The notes beneath the pieces are model-generated. The model ran no database searches. It had not been told where the DNA came from and saw nothing but the letters and a program-made list of their open reading frames with translations. From assembly GCF_000721705.1 (NCBI RefSeq), contig NZ_JOJL01000021.1, positions 434,001 to 498,000 of the forward strand: 64,000 nucleotides of DNA. The letters are read 5' to 3'. The stretch is from Actinoplanes subtropicus. GTDB taxonomy: Bacteria; Actinomycetota; Actinomycetes; Mycobacteriales; Micromonosporaceae. Position numbers and translations under genes: made by a program. Below, in pieces: positions 47,075-56,582 of this stretch (positions are counted from its first letter, which is position 1; every line of letters starts with the position of its first letter).

Positions 47075-49033
47075 CTAGACTCCGCCCACGTGAATCACCG
47101 GCCGACGGGACGGATCGGGCTCGCTCTGGCGGATGATCTCGCGCACCACCGGCGCCGTGTCGCCGCGGCCGAGCAGCAGATACCGGAACAGGTGCGCCAG
47201 CGGGCTGCCCTCGGCCCACGCGAAGTAGCAGTGCGGGATCACGCCGGTCGCGTCGCGCAGGGCGAGCAGCACCGCGGCGATCGCGTTCGGCGCGGCCGGG
47301 CTCTGCACCCGCAGCACCCGGTGGCCGTCGACCGCCACCCCGCGCACCTCGAGCACCTCGCTGAACTTCGACGGGTCGACCACATCCACCTCGAGGAACA
47401 GCACGTCGTGCCGGCCGGGCACCGGGTTCGTCCGGCGCTGCTCGCTCTCCTTGGACGCATACTCCGCCCCGTCGCCGCGCTGCCGCCGGTTGGTCACGAT
47501 GTCCAGCTCGCCGTCGTTGACGATCGAGTCGGCGATGTACCGGCGGGCCGGCTCGTCCAGCTCTATCCGCTCGGCGCGCAGCTCCGTCGTCCGGCTGACC
47601 CGGGACACCAGCGAGACCAGGATGATGCCGGCCACGAACACCGCGGAGATGGCGATGCCGTCGGGTTTCTCGATGATGTTGTCGCCCAGCGCGTACAGCA
47701 GGATCAGGGTGAGGATCGCGAAGCCGACGGTGGCTCCCCGCTGTTTCGCCCGAAGGGCGGAGATCGTGACCGCGACCGCCCCGGAGACCATCATCGCCAG
47801 GATGCCGGTGGCATACGCGCCGGCCTGCGCGTCCACATCGGCCTGGAAGACCAGCGTGATGCCGATGCTGATCGCGGTGTAGACCAGCACGACCGGGCGC
47901 ACCGCCCGGCCCCACTCGGGTGCCATGCCGTAGCCGGGCAGGTAGCGGGGCACGATGTTGATCAGGCCGGCCATCGCCGAGGCGCCCGCGAACCAGAGGA
48001 TCAGGATGCTGCTGATGTCGTAGACGGTGCCGAAGCCCTCGCCGAGCTTGGCGTGCGCGAGGTAGGCCAGGGCCCGCCCGTTCGCCTGGCCGCCCGGCTG
48101 GAACTGCTCCTTCGGGATCAGCACGGTGGTGACGAAGCTGGTTGCGATCAGGTAGACGCTCATGATCAGCGCGGCCGTGGTGAGCAGCTTGCGGGTGTTG
48201 CGGATGCGCTCCTCCTGGTTGCCCGCCTTGATCAGCGGCATCATGCTGACCCCGGTCTCGAAGCCGGACAGGCCCAGGACCAGGGCCGGGAAGGCCAGGA
48301 TGGACGGCCCGACGACGCCGAGGAAGCCGCCGCCGGAGGACGTGAGCGCGTCGGTCCAGCGGGACAGCACGCCGGGCGTCGTGAAGACGTCGGCGAGGCC
48401 GACCACGGTGATCACCGCATTGAGCGCGAGGAAGACCGCGACCAGCGGGATCGCCACGCCGACCGCCTCGCTGAAGCCGAGCAGGAAGACAAACCCCAAG
48501 ATCAAGAGCAGGACCACCGTGATGAGTACGGCGTGGCCATGCAGAAAACCCGGTAGATACGGATTTTCCGACATGTGGACGGTGGCGTCGGCCGCCGACA
48601 GGGTGATCGTGATGATCCACGACGTGCACACGAAGCCCAGCAGGACCAGCACGAACACCTTGCCCCGCCAGAACGGCAGCAGGTGCTCGAGCATCGCCAC
48701 CGAGCCCTGACCGTGCGGACTCTCCCGGGCGACCCGCCGATACATCGGCAGCATGCCGAACAGGGTCAGTGCCACGATCAGCAGGGTGGCCAGCGGGGAG
48801 AGCGCGCCGGCCGCGAGCGCCGCGATCGCCGGCAGATAGGACAGCGTGGAGAAGTAGTCGACCCCGGTCAGGCACATCACCTTCCACCAGGCCTGCTCGT
48901 GGTCGGTCTGCGCGGACTCGGGGCCGACCGGCTGCACCCGGTGGGCGAGCAGCCAGCGGCTGACCCGATGACCCGGCACATGCGGCCGCTCGGGGCTGGC
49001 CACCACGGCCGGCACATTGATCTCGGTGCTCAT
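47075..49033 (-). CDS. APC-superfamily amino acid permease
   Basis: 652 aa. About twelve membrane segments (residues about 65-515) start with [29 protein letters not shown], the APC unwound-helix region; [32 protein letters not shown] and [28 protein letters not shown] follow. A cytoplasmic C-terminal domain of about 140 residues is extra and of unknown role. The substrate is probably an amino acid or similar cation. ATG at 49033 with GGAG 7 bases upstream. It is divergent from the SDR gene and immediately upstream of the MarR-GNAT gene. Confidence 0.9.
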   Translation of the reverse strand: MSTEINVPAVVASPERPHVPGHRVSRWLLAHRVQPVGPESAQTDHEQAWWKVMCLTGVDYFSTLSYLPAIAALAAGALSPLATLLIVALTLFGMLPMYRRVARESPHGQGSVAMLEHLLPFWRGKVFVLVLLGFVCTSWIITITLSAADATVHMSENPYLPGFLHGHAVLITVVLLLILGFVFLLGFSEAVGVAIPLVAVFLALNAVITVVGLADVFTTPGVLSRWTDALTSSGGGFLGVVGPSILAFPALVLGLSGFETGVSMMPLIKAGNQEERIRNTRKLLTTAALIMSVYLIATSFVTTVLIPKEQFQPGGQANGRALAYLAHAKLGEGFGTVYDISSILILWFAGASAMAGLINIVPRYLPGYGMAPEWGRAVRPVVLVYTAISIGITLVFQADVDAQAGAYATGILAMMVSGAVAVTISALRAKQRGATVGFAILTLILLYALGDNIIEKPDGIAISAVFVAGIILVSLVSRVSRTTELRAERIELDEPARRYIADSIVNDGELDIVTNRRQRGDGAEYASKESEQRRTNPVPGRHDVLFLEVDVVDPSKFSEVLEVRGVAVDGHRVLRVQSPAAPNAIAAVLLALRDATGVIPHCYFAWAEGSPLAHLFRYLLLGRGDTAPVVREIIRQSEPDPSRRPVIHVGGV

Positions 49034-49115
49034 CCACGCTCCACTGGGCCCGGCGACTGACAGGTGCCAGGATGCCCTACGGGTGCGACAAATCGATGAG
49101 CGTTGGAGGACACGG

Positions 49116-49952
49116 ATGGACCGGACCGTCGTGATCACGGGGGCGAGCTCGGGCGTCGGCCTCGCGGCCGCCGAGCAACTGGCCGCCCAGGGCGACCAGG
49201 TCGTGGTGATCGGCCGCAACGCCGACCGCCTGGCGGCGGCCGTGGCCAAGGTCAGGACCGCGGGCAACGGGCGCGAGCCGGGACAGTTCCGCGCCGATTT
49301 CGAAGATCTCGACGACGTACGCGCGCTCGCCGCCCACCTGCTCGAGACGTACCCGAGCATCGACGTCCTGGCGAACAACGCCGGCGGCATCATCGCCGGG
49401 TACCGGCGGACCAAGGACGGCTACGAGGCCACCATGCAGGGCAATCACCTCGCCCCGTTCCTGCTGACCAACCTGCTGCGCGAGCGGCTGACCGGCAAGC
49501 GGGTGGTGAACACGGCCTCGGACGCGCACAGCTCCGGCGCGCCCGACCCGGACGACCTGGTCGGCGAGCCGGCGAACTACCGCGCGTTCCGCGCCTACGG
49601 CGCCACCAAGTCGGCCAACATCCTGTTCGCCGCCGAGGCACACCGCCGCTGGCCGGACGTGACCAGCGTCTCTTTCCACCCGGGCGTGGTGCGTACCAAC
49701 TTCGGCTACGGCCGGGCGATGCGGCTCTTCTACAAGTACGCCCCGTTCCTGGTCTCGCCGGAGAAGGCCGGCGCGCTGCTGGCCTGGCTGATCACCGCGC
49801 CCGAGGACGAGCTGGTCAACGGCGGCTACTACGTCGGCCACCGGGTGCGGCAGCCGCGGCCGCACGCTGCCGACCCGGCGCTCGCCGCCCGGCTCTGGGA
49901 CGCCAGCGCCGAGGCCGTCGGCTTGGGAAAAACCGGTGGCGCCGAGGGGTAG
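49116..49952 (+). CDS. Short-chain dehydrogenase/reductase
   Basis: 278 aa. The Rossmann cofactor loop TGASSGVG, the structural NNAGG, the Ser in [10 protein letters not shown] and the catalytic Y-x-x-x-K (AYGATKSAN) show an active SDR of the retinol-dehydrogenase-like group. The substrate is unknown. ATG at 49116 follows GGAGGA by 6 bases. It is first in a run of eight same-strand genes. Confidence 0.92.
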   Translation: MDRTVVITGASSGVGLAAAEQLAAQGDQVVVIGRNADRLAAAVAKVRTAGNGREPGQFRADFEDLDDVRALAAHLLETYPSIDVLANNAGGIIAGYRRTKDGYEATMQGNHLAPFLLTNLLRERLTGKRVVNTASDAHSSGAPDPDDLVGEPANYRAFRAYGATKSANILFAAEAHRRWPDVTSVSFHPGVVRTNFGYGRAMRLFYKYAPFLVSPEKAGALLAWLITAPEDELVNGGYYVGHRVRQPRPHAADPALAARLWDASAEAVGLGKTGGAEG

Positions 49953-49962
49953 AACGGACGGT

Positions 49963-50964
49963 ATGAGATACCGGACCCTCGGCACCAGCGGCCTGCGCGT
50001 GTCCGAACTGATCCTCGGCGCGATGACCTTCGGCGAGCAGGGCGGCGTCGGCGCGCCGATCGAGGAGTGTCGCAAGATCGTCGATGCGTACGCCGAGGCC
50101 GGCGGCAACGCGATCGACACCGCGATCAACTACCGGGAGGGGCGCAGCGAGGAGATCCTCGGCGAGCTGCTGGCCGGCCGCCGCGAGTCGTTCGTGCTGT
50201 CCACCAAGTACACGACCAGCCGGAACGTGGACGACGCGAACGCCGGCGGCAACGCCCGGAAGAACCTGCGCCACTCCCTCGAGACCAGCCTGCGCCGGCT
50301 GCGCACCGACTACCTGGATCTGTATTGGGTGCATGTCTGGGACGCGTCGACCCCGATCGAGGAGACGATGCGGGCGCTGGACGACGCCGTACGGTCGGGA
50401 AAGGTCCTTTATGTTGGTATTTCCGACGCGCCGGCGTGGGTGGTCGCCCGCGGTCAGACGCTCGCGGAGTGGCACGGGTGGAACCCGCTGACCGCGCTCC
50501 AGGTGCCCTACAACGTGATCGACCGGGACATCGAGCGGGAGTTGCTGCCGATGGCCGAGTCGCTGGGCCTGGGGGTGACCGCTTGGAGCCCGCTAGCCGG
50601 AGGCATCTTGTCCGGAAAATACAGTAAAAATCTGACGGGCCCGACGCGGCACGACGCGGCGACGCTCAACGATCAGCAGCGCGCCGCGGCCGAAGCGGTG
50701 GAATCCGTCGCCGACGAGATCGGCGCCACCCCGTCGCAGGTCGCCATCGCCTGGACGGTCGCGCGCTCGACGGCGATCGTCCCGATCATCGGCGCCCGCT
50801 CGCTCCCCCAGCTCACCGACAACCTGGGCGCGATCGACGTGAAACTCGCCGCCGAGCAGGTCGACCGGCTGACCGCGGCGACCGATTTCCGCCGCGGCTT
50901 CCCGCATGACTTCATCGACGGCATTGCCCCGTGGGTGTTCGGCAAGGCCCTGGTTGAAGAATGA
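49963..50964 (+). CDS. Aldo/keto reductase
   Basis: 333 aa. A TIM-barrel NAD(P)H reductase. The catalytic tetrad is visible as Asp in AIDTAINY, Tyr in the same motif, Lys in VLSTKYT and His in YWVHVWD. The cofactor end reads SQVAIAWTVARSTAIVPIIGARSLPQLTDNLGA. It starts 10 bases after the SDR stop and its stop overlaps the next start. Confidence 0.94.
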   Translation: MRYRTLGTSGLRVSELILGAMTFGEQGGVGAPIEECRKIVDAYAEAGGNAIDTAINYREGRSEEILGELLAGRRESFVLSTKYTTSRNVDDANAGGNARKNLRHSLETSLRRLRTDYLDLYWVHVWDASTPIEETMRALDDAVRSGKVLYVGISDAPAWVVARGQTLAEWHGWNPLTALQVPYNVIDRDIERELLPMAESLGLGVTAWSPLAGGILSGKYSKNLTGPTRHDAATLNDQQRAAAEAVESVADEIGATPSQVAIAWTVARSTAIVPIIGARSLPQLTDNLGAIDVKLAAEQVDRLTAATDFRRGFPHDFIDGIAPWVFGKALVEE

Positions 50965-51443
50965 ACGGCATGGAACAGCATCCGAACGTGGTCGCCGTGC
51001 GCGAGGCCCTGGAGGCGGCCGGCGCGCACACCGCCCAGGTCGTGGTCCTGGACGACGCCGTGCACACCGCGGTGGCCGCCGCCGAGGCGCTCGGCGTCGA
51101 GGTCGGCCAGATCGCCAACTCGCTGATCTTCGACGCCGAGGGTGAGCCGCTGCTGGTGCTCACCTCGGGCGCGCACCGGGTGGACACCGCCAAGGTCGCG
51201 TCCGCGCTGGGCATCGCGAAGCTGCGCCGGGCCACCCCGGAATTCGTCCGCGAGCACACCGGCCAGGCGATCGGCGGGGTCGCCCCGCTCGGCCACCCCA
51301 AGCCGGTGCGCACGCTGGTCGACGTCGACCTCGCGCGATACGAGGTGATCTGGGCGGCCGGCGGCGTGCCGCGGGCGGTCTTCCCGATCTCGTACGACGA
51401 GCTGGTCCGGGTCACCGCGGGCACGCCCACCGAGGTGGCCTGA
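50961..51443 (+). CDS. YbaK/EbsC family aminoacyl-tRNA deacylase-like protein
   Basis: 160 aa. The YbaK/ProX fold hydrolyses mischarged tRNA (for example Cys- or Ala-tRNA-Pro). Marks include GQIANSLIFDAEGEPLLVLTSGAHRVD, TGQAIGGVAPLGHPKPVRTLVD and WAAGGVPRAVFPISYDEL. The ATG overlaps the aldo/keto reductase stop (ATGA); an internal ATG at 50970 is also possible. Confidence 0.93.
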   Translation: MNGMEQHPNVVAVREALEAAGAHTAQVVVLDDAVHTAVAAAEALGVEVGQIANSLIFDAEGEPLLVLTSGAHRVDTAKVASALGIAKLRRATPEFVREHTGQAIGGVAPLGHPKPVRTLVDVDLARYEVIWAAGGVPRAVFPISYDELVRVTAGTPTEVA

Positions 51444-51449
51444 GGCCGC

Positions 51450-52100
51450 ATGCCGGTCACGCTGCACGTGTGGCGGGTGCCCCGCCACCGGGTCGGCGCC
51501 GCCTGGCTGCGCATCGCCTTCCGTCGCACGCCGCCGGGCGTCCGATTTGTCAAGTTCATGGGCACTGGCGATGGCTTTCAGCCGAAAAATGCGGACCTGA
51601 CGCGGTACGCGGCGATAACCGTCAGCGACACGCCGGTCGGATACCCGACCTGGGACCGACTCGCGGTCGAGCGCGCCACGGTCGACCTCGAGCCGCTGAC
51701 CAGCCGCGGCACCTGGTCGGGCAAAACGCCATTCCTCCCGCAACGCCGTGAATCCGGCGGCTTGACGCTCGCGCTGACCCGTGCCCGCTTGCGCCCCACC
51801 AGGGCGATGGCGTTCTATCGGGCGATCGCACCGGTGGCCCGCGAGGTCCGGCGAGCCCCCGGGCTGCTGGCCACGTTCGGCATCGGCGAGGCGCCGGTCG
51901 GCTGGCAGGGCACGGTCAGCCTGTGGCGGGATGCGGCGGACCTGACCCGGTTCGCGTACCGTCAGCCGGAACACCGTGCGGTGATCGCACGCACCCCGAC
52001 CGATCGGTGGTACGCCGAGGAGTTGTTCGCCCGGTTCGCGGTTCGCGACCTGACGGGTGACCGGTCGGTGCTGGGGTGGCTGGAGGAGGGGCAGACTTAG
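51450..52100 (+). CDS. CrtA-like (spheroidene monooxygenase family) protein
   Basis: 216 aa. It resembles the heme-type CrtA family that oxidises C-2 of acyclic carotenoids, with FVKFMGTGDGF, YAAITVSDTPVGY, LEPLTSRGTWSGKTPF and a second half (GLTLALTRARLRPTRAMAFYRAIAPVAREVRRAPGL, then GWQGTVSLWRDAADLTRFAY). Assignment rests on these family-like segments and on the carotenoid genes two steps downstream. It starts 6 bases after ybaK and ends 2 bases before the GNAT gene. It could be a general monooxygenase. Confidence 0.72.
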   Translation: MPVTLHVWRVPRHRVGAAWLRIAFRRTPPGVRFVKFMGTGDGFQPKNADLTRYAAITVSDTPVGYPTWDRLAVERATVDLEPLTSRGTWSGKTPFLPQRRESGGLTLALTRARLRPTRAMAFYRAIAPVAREVRRAPGLLATFGIGEAPVGWQGTVSLWRDAADLTRFAYRQPEHRAVIARTPTDRWYAEELFARFAVRDLTGDRSVLGWLEEGQT

Positions 52101-52102
52101 GT

Positions 52103-52681
52103 ATGAGGCTCGTTGCGTGGCAGCCGGACGACCTGCTGCGACGGCTCGACGACGTGGTCGCGGTCTACGGCGAGGCGATGGGCTACCGCCAGGAGCTGCT
52201 GCAGACCCGGCGCGGCTACATCGGCGCGCACGTCCGGCGGCAGGGTTTCCGAGCCGTCGCCACCCTCACCACCGACGGCCGGCTCGCCGGTTTCGGGTAC
52301 GGCTACACCTCCGGCCCCGGCCAGTGGTGGCACGACCAGGTGCGCTCGGCGCTCGGCGAGCCGGCCCGCGAGCAGTGGCTGAGCGACTGCTTCGAGGTGG
52401 TCGAGCTGCACGTGCGGCCGGCCGCCCAGGGGCACGGGATCGGCGCCCGGCAGCTGCGGGCGCTGCTGGCGATGGCCGACGGCAAGACGGTGCTGCTGTC
52501 CACGCCGGAGGCCGACGAGCAGAAGTCCCGGGCGTGGCGGCTGTACCGGCGGTTCGGCTTCGCGGACGTGCTGCGGCACTTCTTCTTCCCGGGCGACGAG
52601 CGGGCGTTCGCGATCCTGGGGCGGGAGTTGCCGCTGGCCGAGCGCCCCGCCGAGGACGCACCGGGCATCGTCGGCATTTGA
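52103..52681 (+). CDS. GNAT family N-acetyltransferase
   Basis: 192 aa. The acetyl-CoA site is VVELHVRPAAQGHGIGARQLRALL, and the C-terminal YRRFGFADVLRHFFFPGDERAFAILGREL is typical of GNAT. The substrate is unknown. Its stop overlaps the TTG start of the cruF-like gene, placing an acetyltransferase in the middle of the carotenoid set. Confidence 0.9.
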   Translation: MRLVAWQPDDLLRRLDDVVAVYGEAMGYRQELLQTRRGYIGAHVRRQGFRAVATLTTDGRLAGFGYGYTSGPGQWWHDQVRSALGEPAREQWLSDCFEVVELHVRPAAQGHGIGARQLRALLAMADGKTVLLSTPEADEQKSRAWRLYRRFGFADVLRHFFFPGDERAFAILGRELPLAERPAEDAPGIVGI

Positions 52682-53424
52682 CGAAATATCCGGTTTGGGC
52701 GGCGCTCGGCGCGCTCATCCTGATCCAGATCTGCTACCCGCTCACGAGCGGCCCCACTCGTGCGGCATTGACCGATTCAGCCGTCCTTATCGGATATATC
52801 ATCTCAATCGGCCACGCGGCGACGACCCGTGGGGCAAGAGTGGCCCTCGCCCTGATCGGCACTGCCACGCTCGGCGGCTTCGCGGTGGAGGCGATCGGCG
52901 TGGCGACCGGCTTCCCGTTCGGCACCTACGACTACTCCGGCCAACTCGGCCCGAAACTCCTCGGCGTCCCGCTGATCATCCCGCTGGCCTGGACCTGGAT
53001 GGCCTGGCCGGCCTGGCTCGCCGCGCTCCGCCTGGCCCGCTCCACCCCCGCCCGGGTCGCGATCGCCGCCTTCGGGCTCGCCGCCTGGGATCTCTTCCTC
53101 GACCCGCAGATGGTCGCCGAGGGCTACTGGCGCTGGCCGGACCCCACCCCCGCGCTGCCCGGCGTCCCCGGCGTGCCGATCGGCAACTACCTGGGCTGGT
53201 TCGGGTTCGCCCTGCTCCTGATGGCGGCGCTGACCACGGCCGGCGGCCGCGCCACGAAAACCCCGGACGCCGCCGACGCGCCGATCATCGTGCTCTGGTT
53301 CTGGACGTACGCTTCGTCCGTGCTCGCCCACGCGGTGTTCCTGGGGCTCCCGGCCTCCGCGGCCTGGGGCGGGGCGCTGATGGGCCTCGCCGTCCTGCCG
53401 CTGGCCGTCCGGGTGCGGCGATGA
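52678..53424 (+). CDS. cruF: CruF-type carotenoid 1',2'-hydratase (carotenoid biosynthesis protein)
   Basis: 248 aa, seven or so membrane segments. The DUF422/CruF family hydrates the psi end of acyclic carotenoids. Family marks are GFPFGTYDYSGQLGPKLLGVPLIIPLAWTWMAWPAW, AAWDLFLDPQMVAEGYWRW and GVPIGNYLGWFG. The TTG at 52678 overlaps the GNAT stop (TTGA). It is the clearest carotenoid gene of the cluster. Confidence 0.88.
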   Translation: MTKYPVWAALGALILIQICYPLTSGPTRAALTDSAVLIGYIISIGHAATTRGARVALALIGTATLGGFAVEAIGVATGFPFGTYDYSGQLGPKLLGVPLIIPLAWTWMAWPAWLAALRLARSTPARVAIAAFGLAAWDLFLDPQMVAEGYWRWPDPTPALPGVPGVPIGNYLGWFGFALLLMAALTTAGGRATKTPDAADAPIIVLWFWTYASSVLAHAVFLGLPASAAWGGALMGLAVLPLAVRVRR

Positions 53425-54527
53425 GCTGGCTCATTCTTCTCCCCTGGCTCGCGCTGACTATGCACGCCGCGGTCAACGCGCGGCTCCTGCGGCGATTGCC
53501 CGATTCCGCAGAGGAAACGGGCGAAACGGAGGAAAGGGTCGCCGTCCTTCTTCCGGTGCGCGATGAGGCGGATCGGGTGACGCCCTGCCTCGAGTCGCTG
53601 CTGGCCCAGCGCGGCATTCCCCACCTGACCATCTACGTGCTCGACGACGGCTCGACCGACGGGACCGCCGAGCTGGTCCGCTCGCTGGCCGACGACCAGG
53701 TCACCCTGATCGCCGGGGCGGCGTTGCCGGCTGGGTGGCTGGGCAAGCCGCACGCGTGCTGGCAACTGGCGACGGCGGCCGCCGATGCCGACATCCTGTC
53801 CTTCGTGGACGCGGATGTGGTGCTCGCGCCCGATGCCCTGGCCTCGGCGGTGCGGCTGTTGCGGGAGATCGAGGTGACCCTGCTTTCGCCGTACCCGCAG
53901 ATCGGCGGAGCCGGACGCCTGCTGCAACCTCTGCTGCAATGGTCTTGGATCACGTTTTTGCCGTTGCGGGCGATGGAGCGCTCGCCGCGACCGTCGCTGG
54001 CCGCCGCCGGCGGGCAATGGCTGCTCGCCGACCGCGCGGGGTATCTACGAGCCGGCGGGCATGCTGCCGTGCGCGCCGAGATCCTCGAGGACATCGCGCT
54101 CGCCCGGCAGGTGAAACGCGCCGGCGGCCGGATAGCGCTGGCCGACGCGTCCCGCCTCGCGACCTGCCGGATGTACACGTCCTGGTCCGGCCTGACGGCC
54201 GGCTACGCCAAGTCGCTGTGGGCGTCCTTCGGCTCCGCTCCGGCCGCGGCGATCGTCGTGGTCACCCTGCTCCTGCTGTACGCGGTGCCGGCCGTCGCCG
54301 CACCCGTCCTGGCCGTCACCGGCCACGGGTCCGCGGCGTTGATCGCCCTGACCGCCTACCTGCTGGGCGTGGCCGGCCGCGCGATCTCCGCGGTCGCGAC
54401 CGGCGGACGCCCCTGGCCCGATTGCCTGGCCCATCCCGTGTCGATAGCGCTGTTCGCCTGGTTGACCGCCCGATCGTTCCGGCTGCGCCGCCGGTCCCGC
54501 CTGTCCTGGCGAGGCCGTCCGGTATGA
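53421..54527 (+). CDS. Family 2 glycosyltransferase, CruG-like
   Basis: 368 aa. An N-terminal membrane segment is followed by the GT-A core: VAVLLPVRDEADRV, VLDDGSTDGTAEL, the DxD-like SFVDADVV, and EDIALARQVKRAGGRI; three C-terminal membrane segments follow. In this context it probably glycosylates the hydroxylated carotenoid, as CruG does in myxol synthesis. The ATG overlaps the cruF stop (ATGA). Confidence 0.85.
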   Translation: MSWLILLPWLALTMHAAVNARLLRRLPDSAEETGETEERVAVLLPVRDEADRVTPCLESLLAQRGIPHLTIYVLDDGSTDGTAELVRSLADDQVTLIAGAALPAGWLGKPHACWQLATAAADADILSFVDADVVLAPDALASAVRLLREIEVTLLSPYPQIGGAGRLLQPLLQWSWITFLPLRAMERSPRPSLAAAGGQWLLADRAGYLRAGGHAAVRAEILEDIALARQVKRAGGRIALADASRLATCRMYTSWSGLTAGYAKSLWASFGSAPAAAIVVVTLLLLYAVPAVAAPVLAVTGHGSAALIALTAYLLGVAGRAISAVATGGRPWPDCLAHPVSIALFAWLTARSFRLRRRSRLSWRGRPV

Positions 54528-55963
54528 GCCGGATCGTCGTGATCGGCGCGGGGGTGGGCGGGCTGGCCGCCGCGATCCGGCTCGCCCAGGCCGGGCACGA
54601 CGTCGAGGTGCACGAGCGCTCCGGCGCGGCGGGCGGCAAACTGGGCTGCTACGAGCGGGATGGGTTCCGCTTCGACACCGGGCCGAGCCTGCTGACCCTT
54701 CCCCAGGTCTTCGCCGACCTGGAACTGTCCCTCCCACTGGTCCCGCTCGACCCGGTCGTACGGCACTTCTTCCCCGACGGCACGACGCTGGACTCCTCGT
54801 CGAGTCATCTCGTCTTCACCGACCGGATCGCGCAGTCGCTGGGCCCGGCCTCCGCCGCCGAGTGGGAACGTTTCTGGCGCCGGGCGGCGCGCATCTGGCG
54901 CGCGTCGTGGCGCTCGGTACTGCGTCACCCGGTCACGCCCGCCACCCTGGCAAGCCTCTCCTGGCGGCTGCCCGACCTGGCCGCGATCGCCCCCGGCCGC
55001 AGCCTGCGCCACCTGGGCTATCAGTATTTCCGGGACCCACGCCTGCGGATGCTTCTGGACCGGTACGCCACGTACACCGGCACCGATCCCCGCCGGGCGC
55101 CGGCCGCGCTGGCCGCCATCCCGTATGCGGAACTGGCCTTCGGTGGCTGGTACCTGTCCGGCGGGCTGACCACGCTGGGGTCGGCGATGGTGGCCCGATG
55201 CGAGGCGCTGGGCGTGCGCCTGAACTTCCACTCCGAGGTCACCCGGATCGTCACGTCGGGCGGCCGGGCGACCGGCGTCCGCGCTCGCGGTTTCCACCCG
55301 GCCGACGTGGTCGTGTCCGATGTGGACGCCCTCGCCCTCTACCGCGACCTGGTGCCGACCCCGTCCCGCCTGCCGTCCCTGACCGACCGCAGCCTGGCCG
55401 GCTTCGTCCTGCTGCTGGGCGTACGCGGCGAGACGCCCGGGCTGGCGCACCACAACGTCTTCTTCCCGCCCTGTTACGACGCGGAGTTCGACGCCATCTT
55501 CGGCACGGCATCGCGCCGGGCCCGCCTCGCCGACCACCCCGCGATCTTCGTCACCCGGCCGGCCGACCCCGCGGTCCGCCCGCCCGGCTGCGAGGCGTGG
55601 TTCGTCCTGGTCAACGCCCCACGCCACGGCACGGCCTGGTCGGCGATCGACTGGCGCCGCCCCGGCCTGGCCGACGCGTACGGCCGGCATGTCCTTGATC
55701 TGCTGGCCCGCCAAGGCGTGGACGTCCGCGACCGCCTGGTGTTCTGGGAAACCCACACGCCCGCCGACCTGGCCGCCGCGACGGCCACCCCGGGCGGCGC
55801 CATCTACGGCACCACCGGCGGCCTGCTGCGCCCGCCCAACCAGGGCCCGCTCGCCAACCTGCACCTGGTGGGCGGCTCGGTCCACCCCGGCGGCGGCCTC
55901 CCGATGGTCACCCTCTCCGCCGAGATTGCCGCGACCCGGATCGGCCCGGCTCTACCAGGTTGA
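54524..55963 (+). CDS. CrtI/CrtD-like carotenoid desaturase
   Basis: 479 aa. The FAD dinucleotide loop VVIGAGVGGLAAAIRLAQAGHDVEVHERSGAAGGK and the C-terminal LVGGSVHPGGGLPMVTLSAE are typical of phytoene-desaturase-family enzymes. With CruF and a CruG-like transferase next to it, a 3',4'-desaturase (CrtD-type) role fits better than a full phytoene desaturase, but sequence alone does not settle this. The ATG overlaps the glycosyltransferase stop. It is the last gene of the run. Confidence 0.88.
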   Translation: MSRIVVIGAGVGGLAAAIRLAQAGHDVEVHERSGAAGGKLGCYERDGFRFDTGPSLLTLPQVFADLELSLPLVPLDPVVRHFFPDGTTLDSSSSHLVFTDRIAQSLGPASAAEWERFWRRAARIWRASWRSVLRHPVTPATLASLSWRLPDLAAIAPGRSLRHLGYQYFRDPRLRMLLDRYATYTGTDPRRAPAALAAIPYAELAFGGWYLSGGLTTLGSAMVARCEALGVRLNFHSEVTRIVTSGGRATGVRARGFHPADVVVSDVDALALYRDLVPTPSRLPSLTDRSLAGFVLLLGVRGETPGLAHHNVFFPPCYDAEFDAIFGTASRRARLADHPAIFVTRPADPAVRPPGCEAWFVLVNAPRHGTAWSAIDWRRPGLADAYGRHVLDLLARQGVDVRDRLVFWETHTPADLAAATATPGGAIYGTTGGLLRPPNQGPLANLHLVGGSVHPGGGLPMVTLSAEIAATRIGPALPG

Positions 55964-55994
55964 GAATATTTCTTTGCAAAGATATCTTCTCACT
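55960..55994 (+). promoter_or_regulatory. Palindromic promoter/operator of the ArsR-MFS operon
   Basis: -35 TTGAGA (55960-55965), 17-base spacer and -10 TATCTT (55983-55988) place the start 6 bases later, at the ATG at 55995, so the message is probably leaderless. The spacer carries the perfect palindrome TCTTTGCAAAGA (55971-55982) flanked by GAGAA / TTCTC arms, a likely self-binding site for the ArsR-like product. The AT-rich sequence stands out against its surroundings. Confidence 0.78.
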
Positions 55995-56582
55995 ATGGCC
56001 GATCGACAACCGCGTGTGCTCTCCGACATCGAGGCGCTCAAGGCCCTCGCTCATCCGCTACGGCAGCAGTTCCTCGCGCGGTTGCAGCAGCGAGGCCCGG
56101 CCACCTCGGCCGACCTGTCCGGCGAATTCGACGTGGACCGCGGGGCGGCCAGCTATCACCTGCGGCAATTGGCCCGGTTCGGCTTCGTCGAGGAGGACGC
56201 CGAGCGGTCGGCCGGCCGCCGGCGTTACTGGCGCGCCATCCCGCAGGACATGCGGCTGCCCAAGCAACCGGCCGACCCCGACGTCGCAGCGGTCGCCGTC
56301 GAGATCGGCCGCCAGTGGCTGGAACGCTCCGAGCAGGACCTGCACGCCTTCCTCGCGAACCGGGAGCGGTACGGCGAGTTCGCCGGCGCCGCGCCGCACT
56401 CCTTCGGCGGCACCGCACTCACCGCGGCGGAACTGGCGGAGTTCGGCGAGGAGTACATCGCGTTCCTCAAGCGCTGGCACCGGGAACCAGGCCCCGGCCG
56501 GCGACACATCTCCGTGCTGTTCCACGCCTTCCCGACCCCCGACCCGGCGGAGGAGACCCCCGACCCGGCGGAGGAGTCGTGA
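55995..56582 (+). CDS. ArsR-family (winged helix) transcriptional regulator
   Basis: 195 aa. The N-terminal winged helix reads ALKALAHPLRQQFLARLQQRGPATSADLSGEF followed by GAASYHLRQLARFGFVEE. The longer C-terminal half, with ERSEQDLHAFLANRERYGEF and AELAEFGEEYIAFLKRW, is typical of helix-turn-helix regulators paired with MFS exporters. The tail contains a short duplicated PDPAEE. No metal-binding Cys motif is present, so the ligand is probably organic. Confidence 0.92.
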   Translation: MADRQPRVLSDIEALKALAHPLRQQFLARLQQRGPATSADLSGEFDVDRGAASYHLRQLARFGFVEEDAERSAGRRRYWRAIPQDMRLPKQPADPDVAAVAVEIGRQWLERSEQDLHAFLANRERYGEFAGAAPHSFGGTALTAAELAEFGEEYIAFLKRWHREPGPGRRHISVLFHAFPTPDPAEETPDPAEES

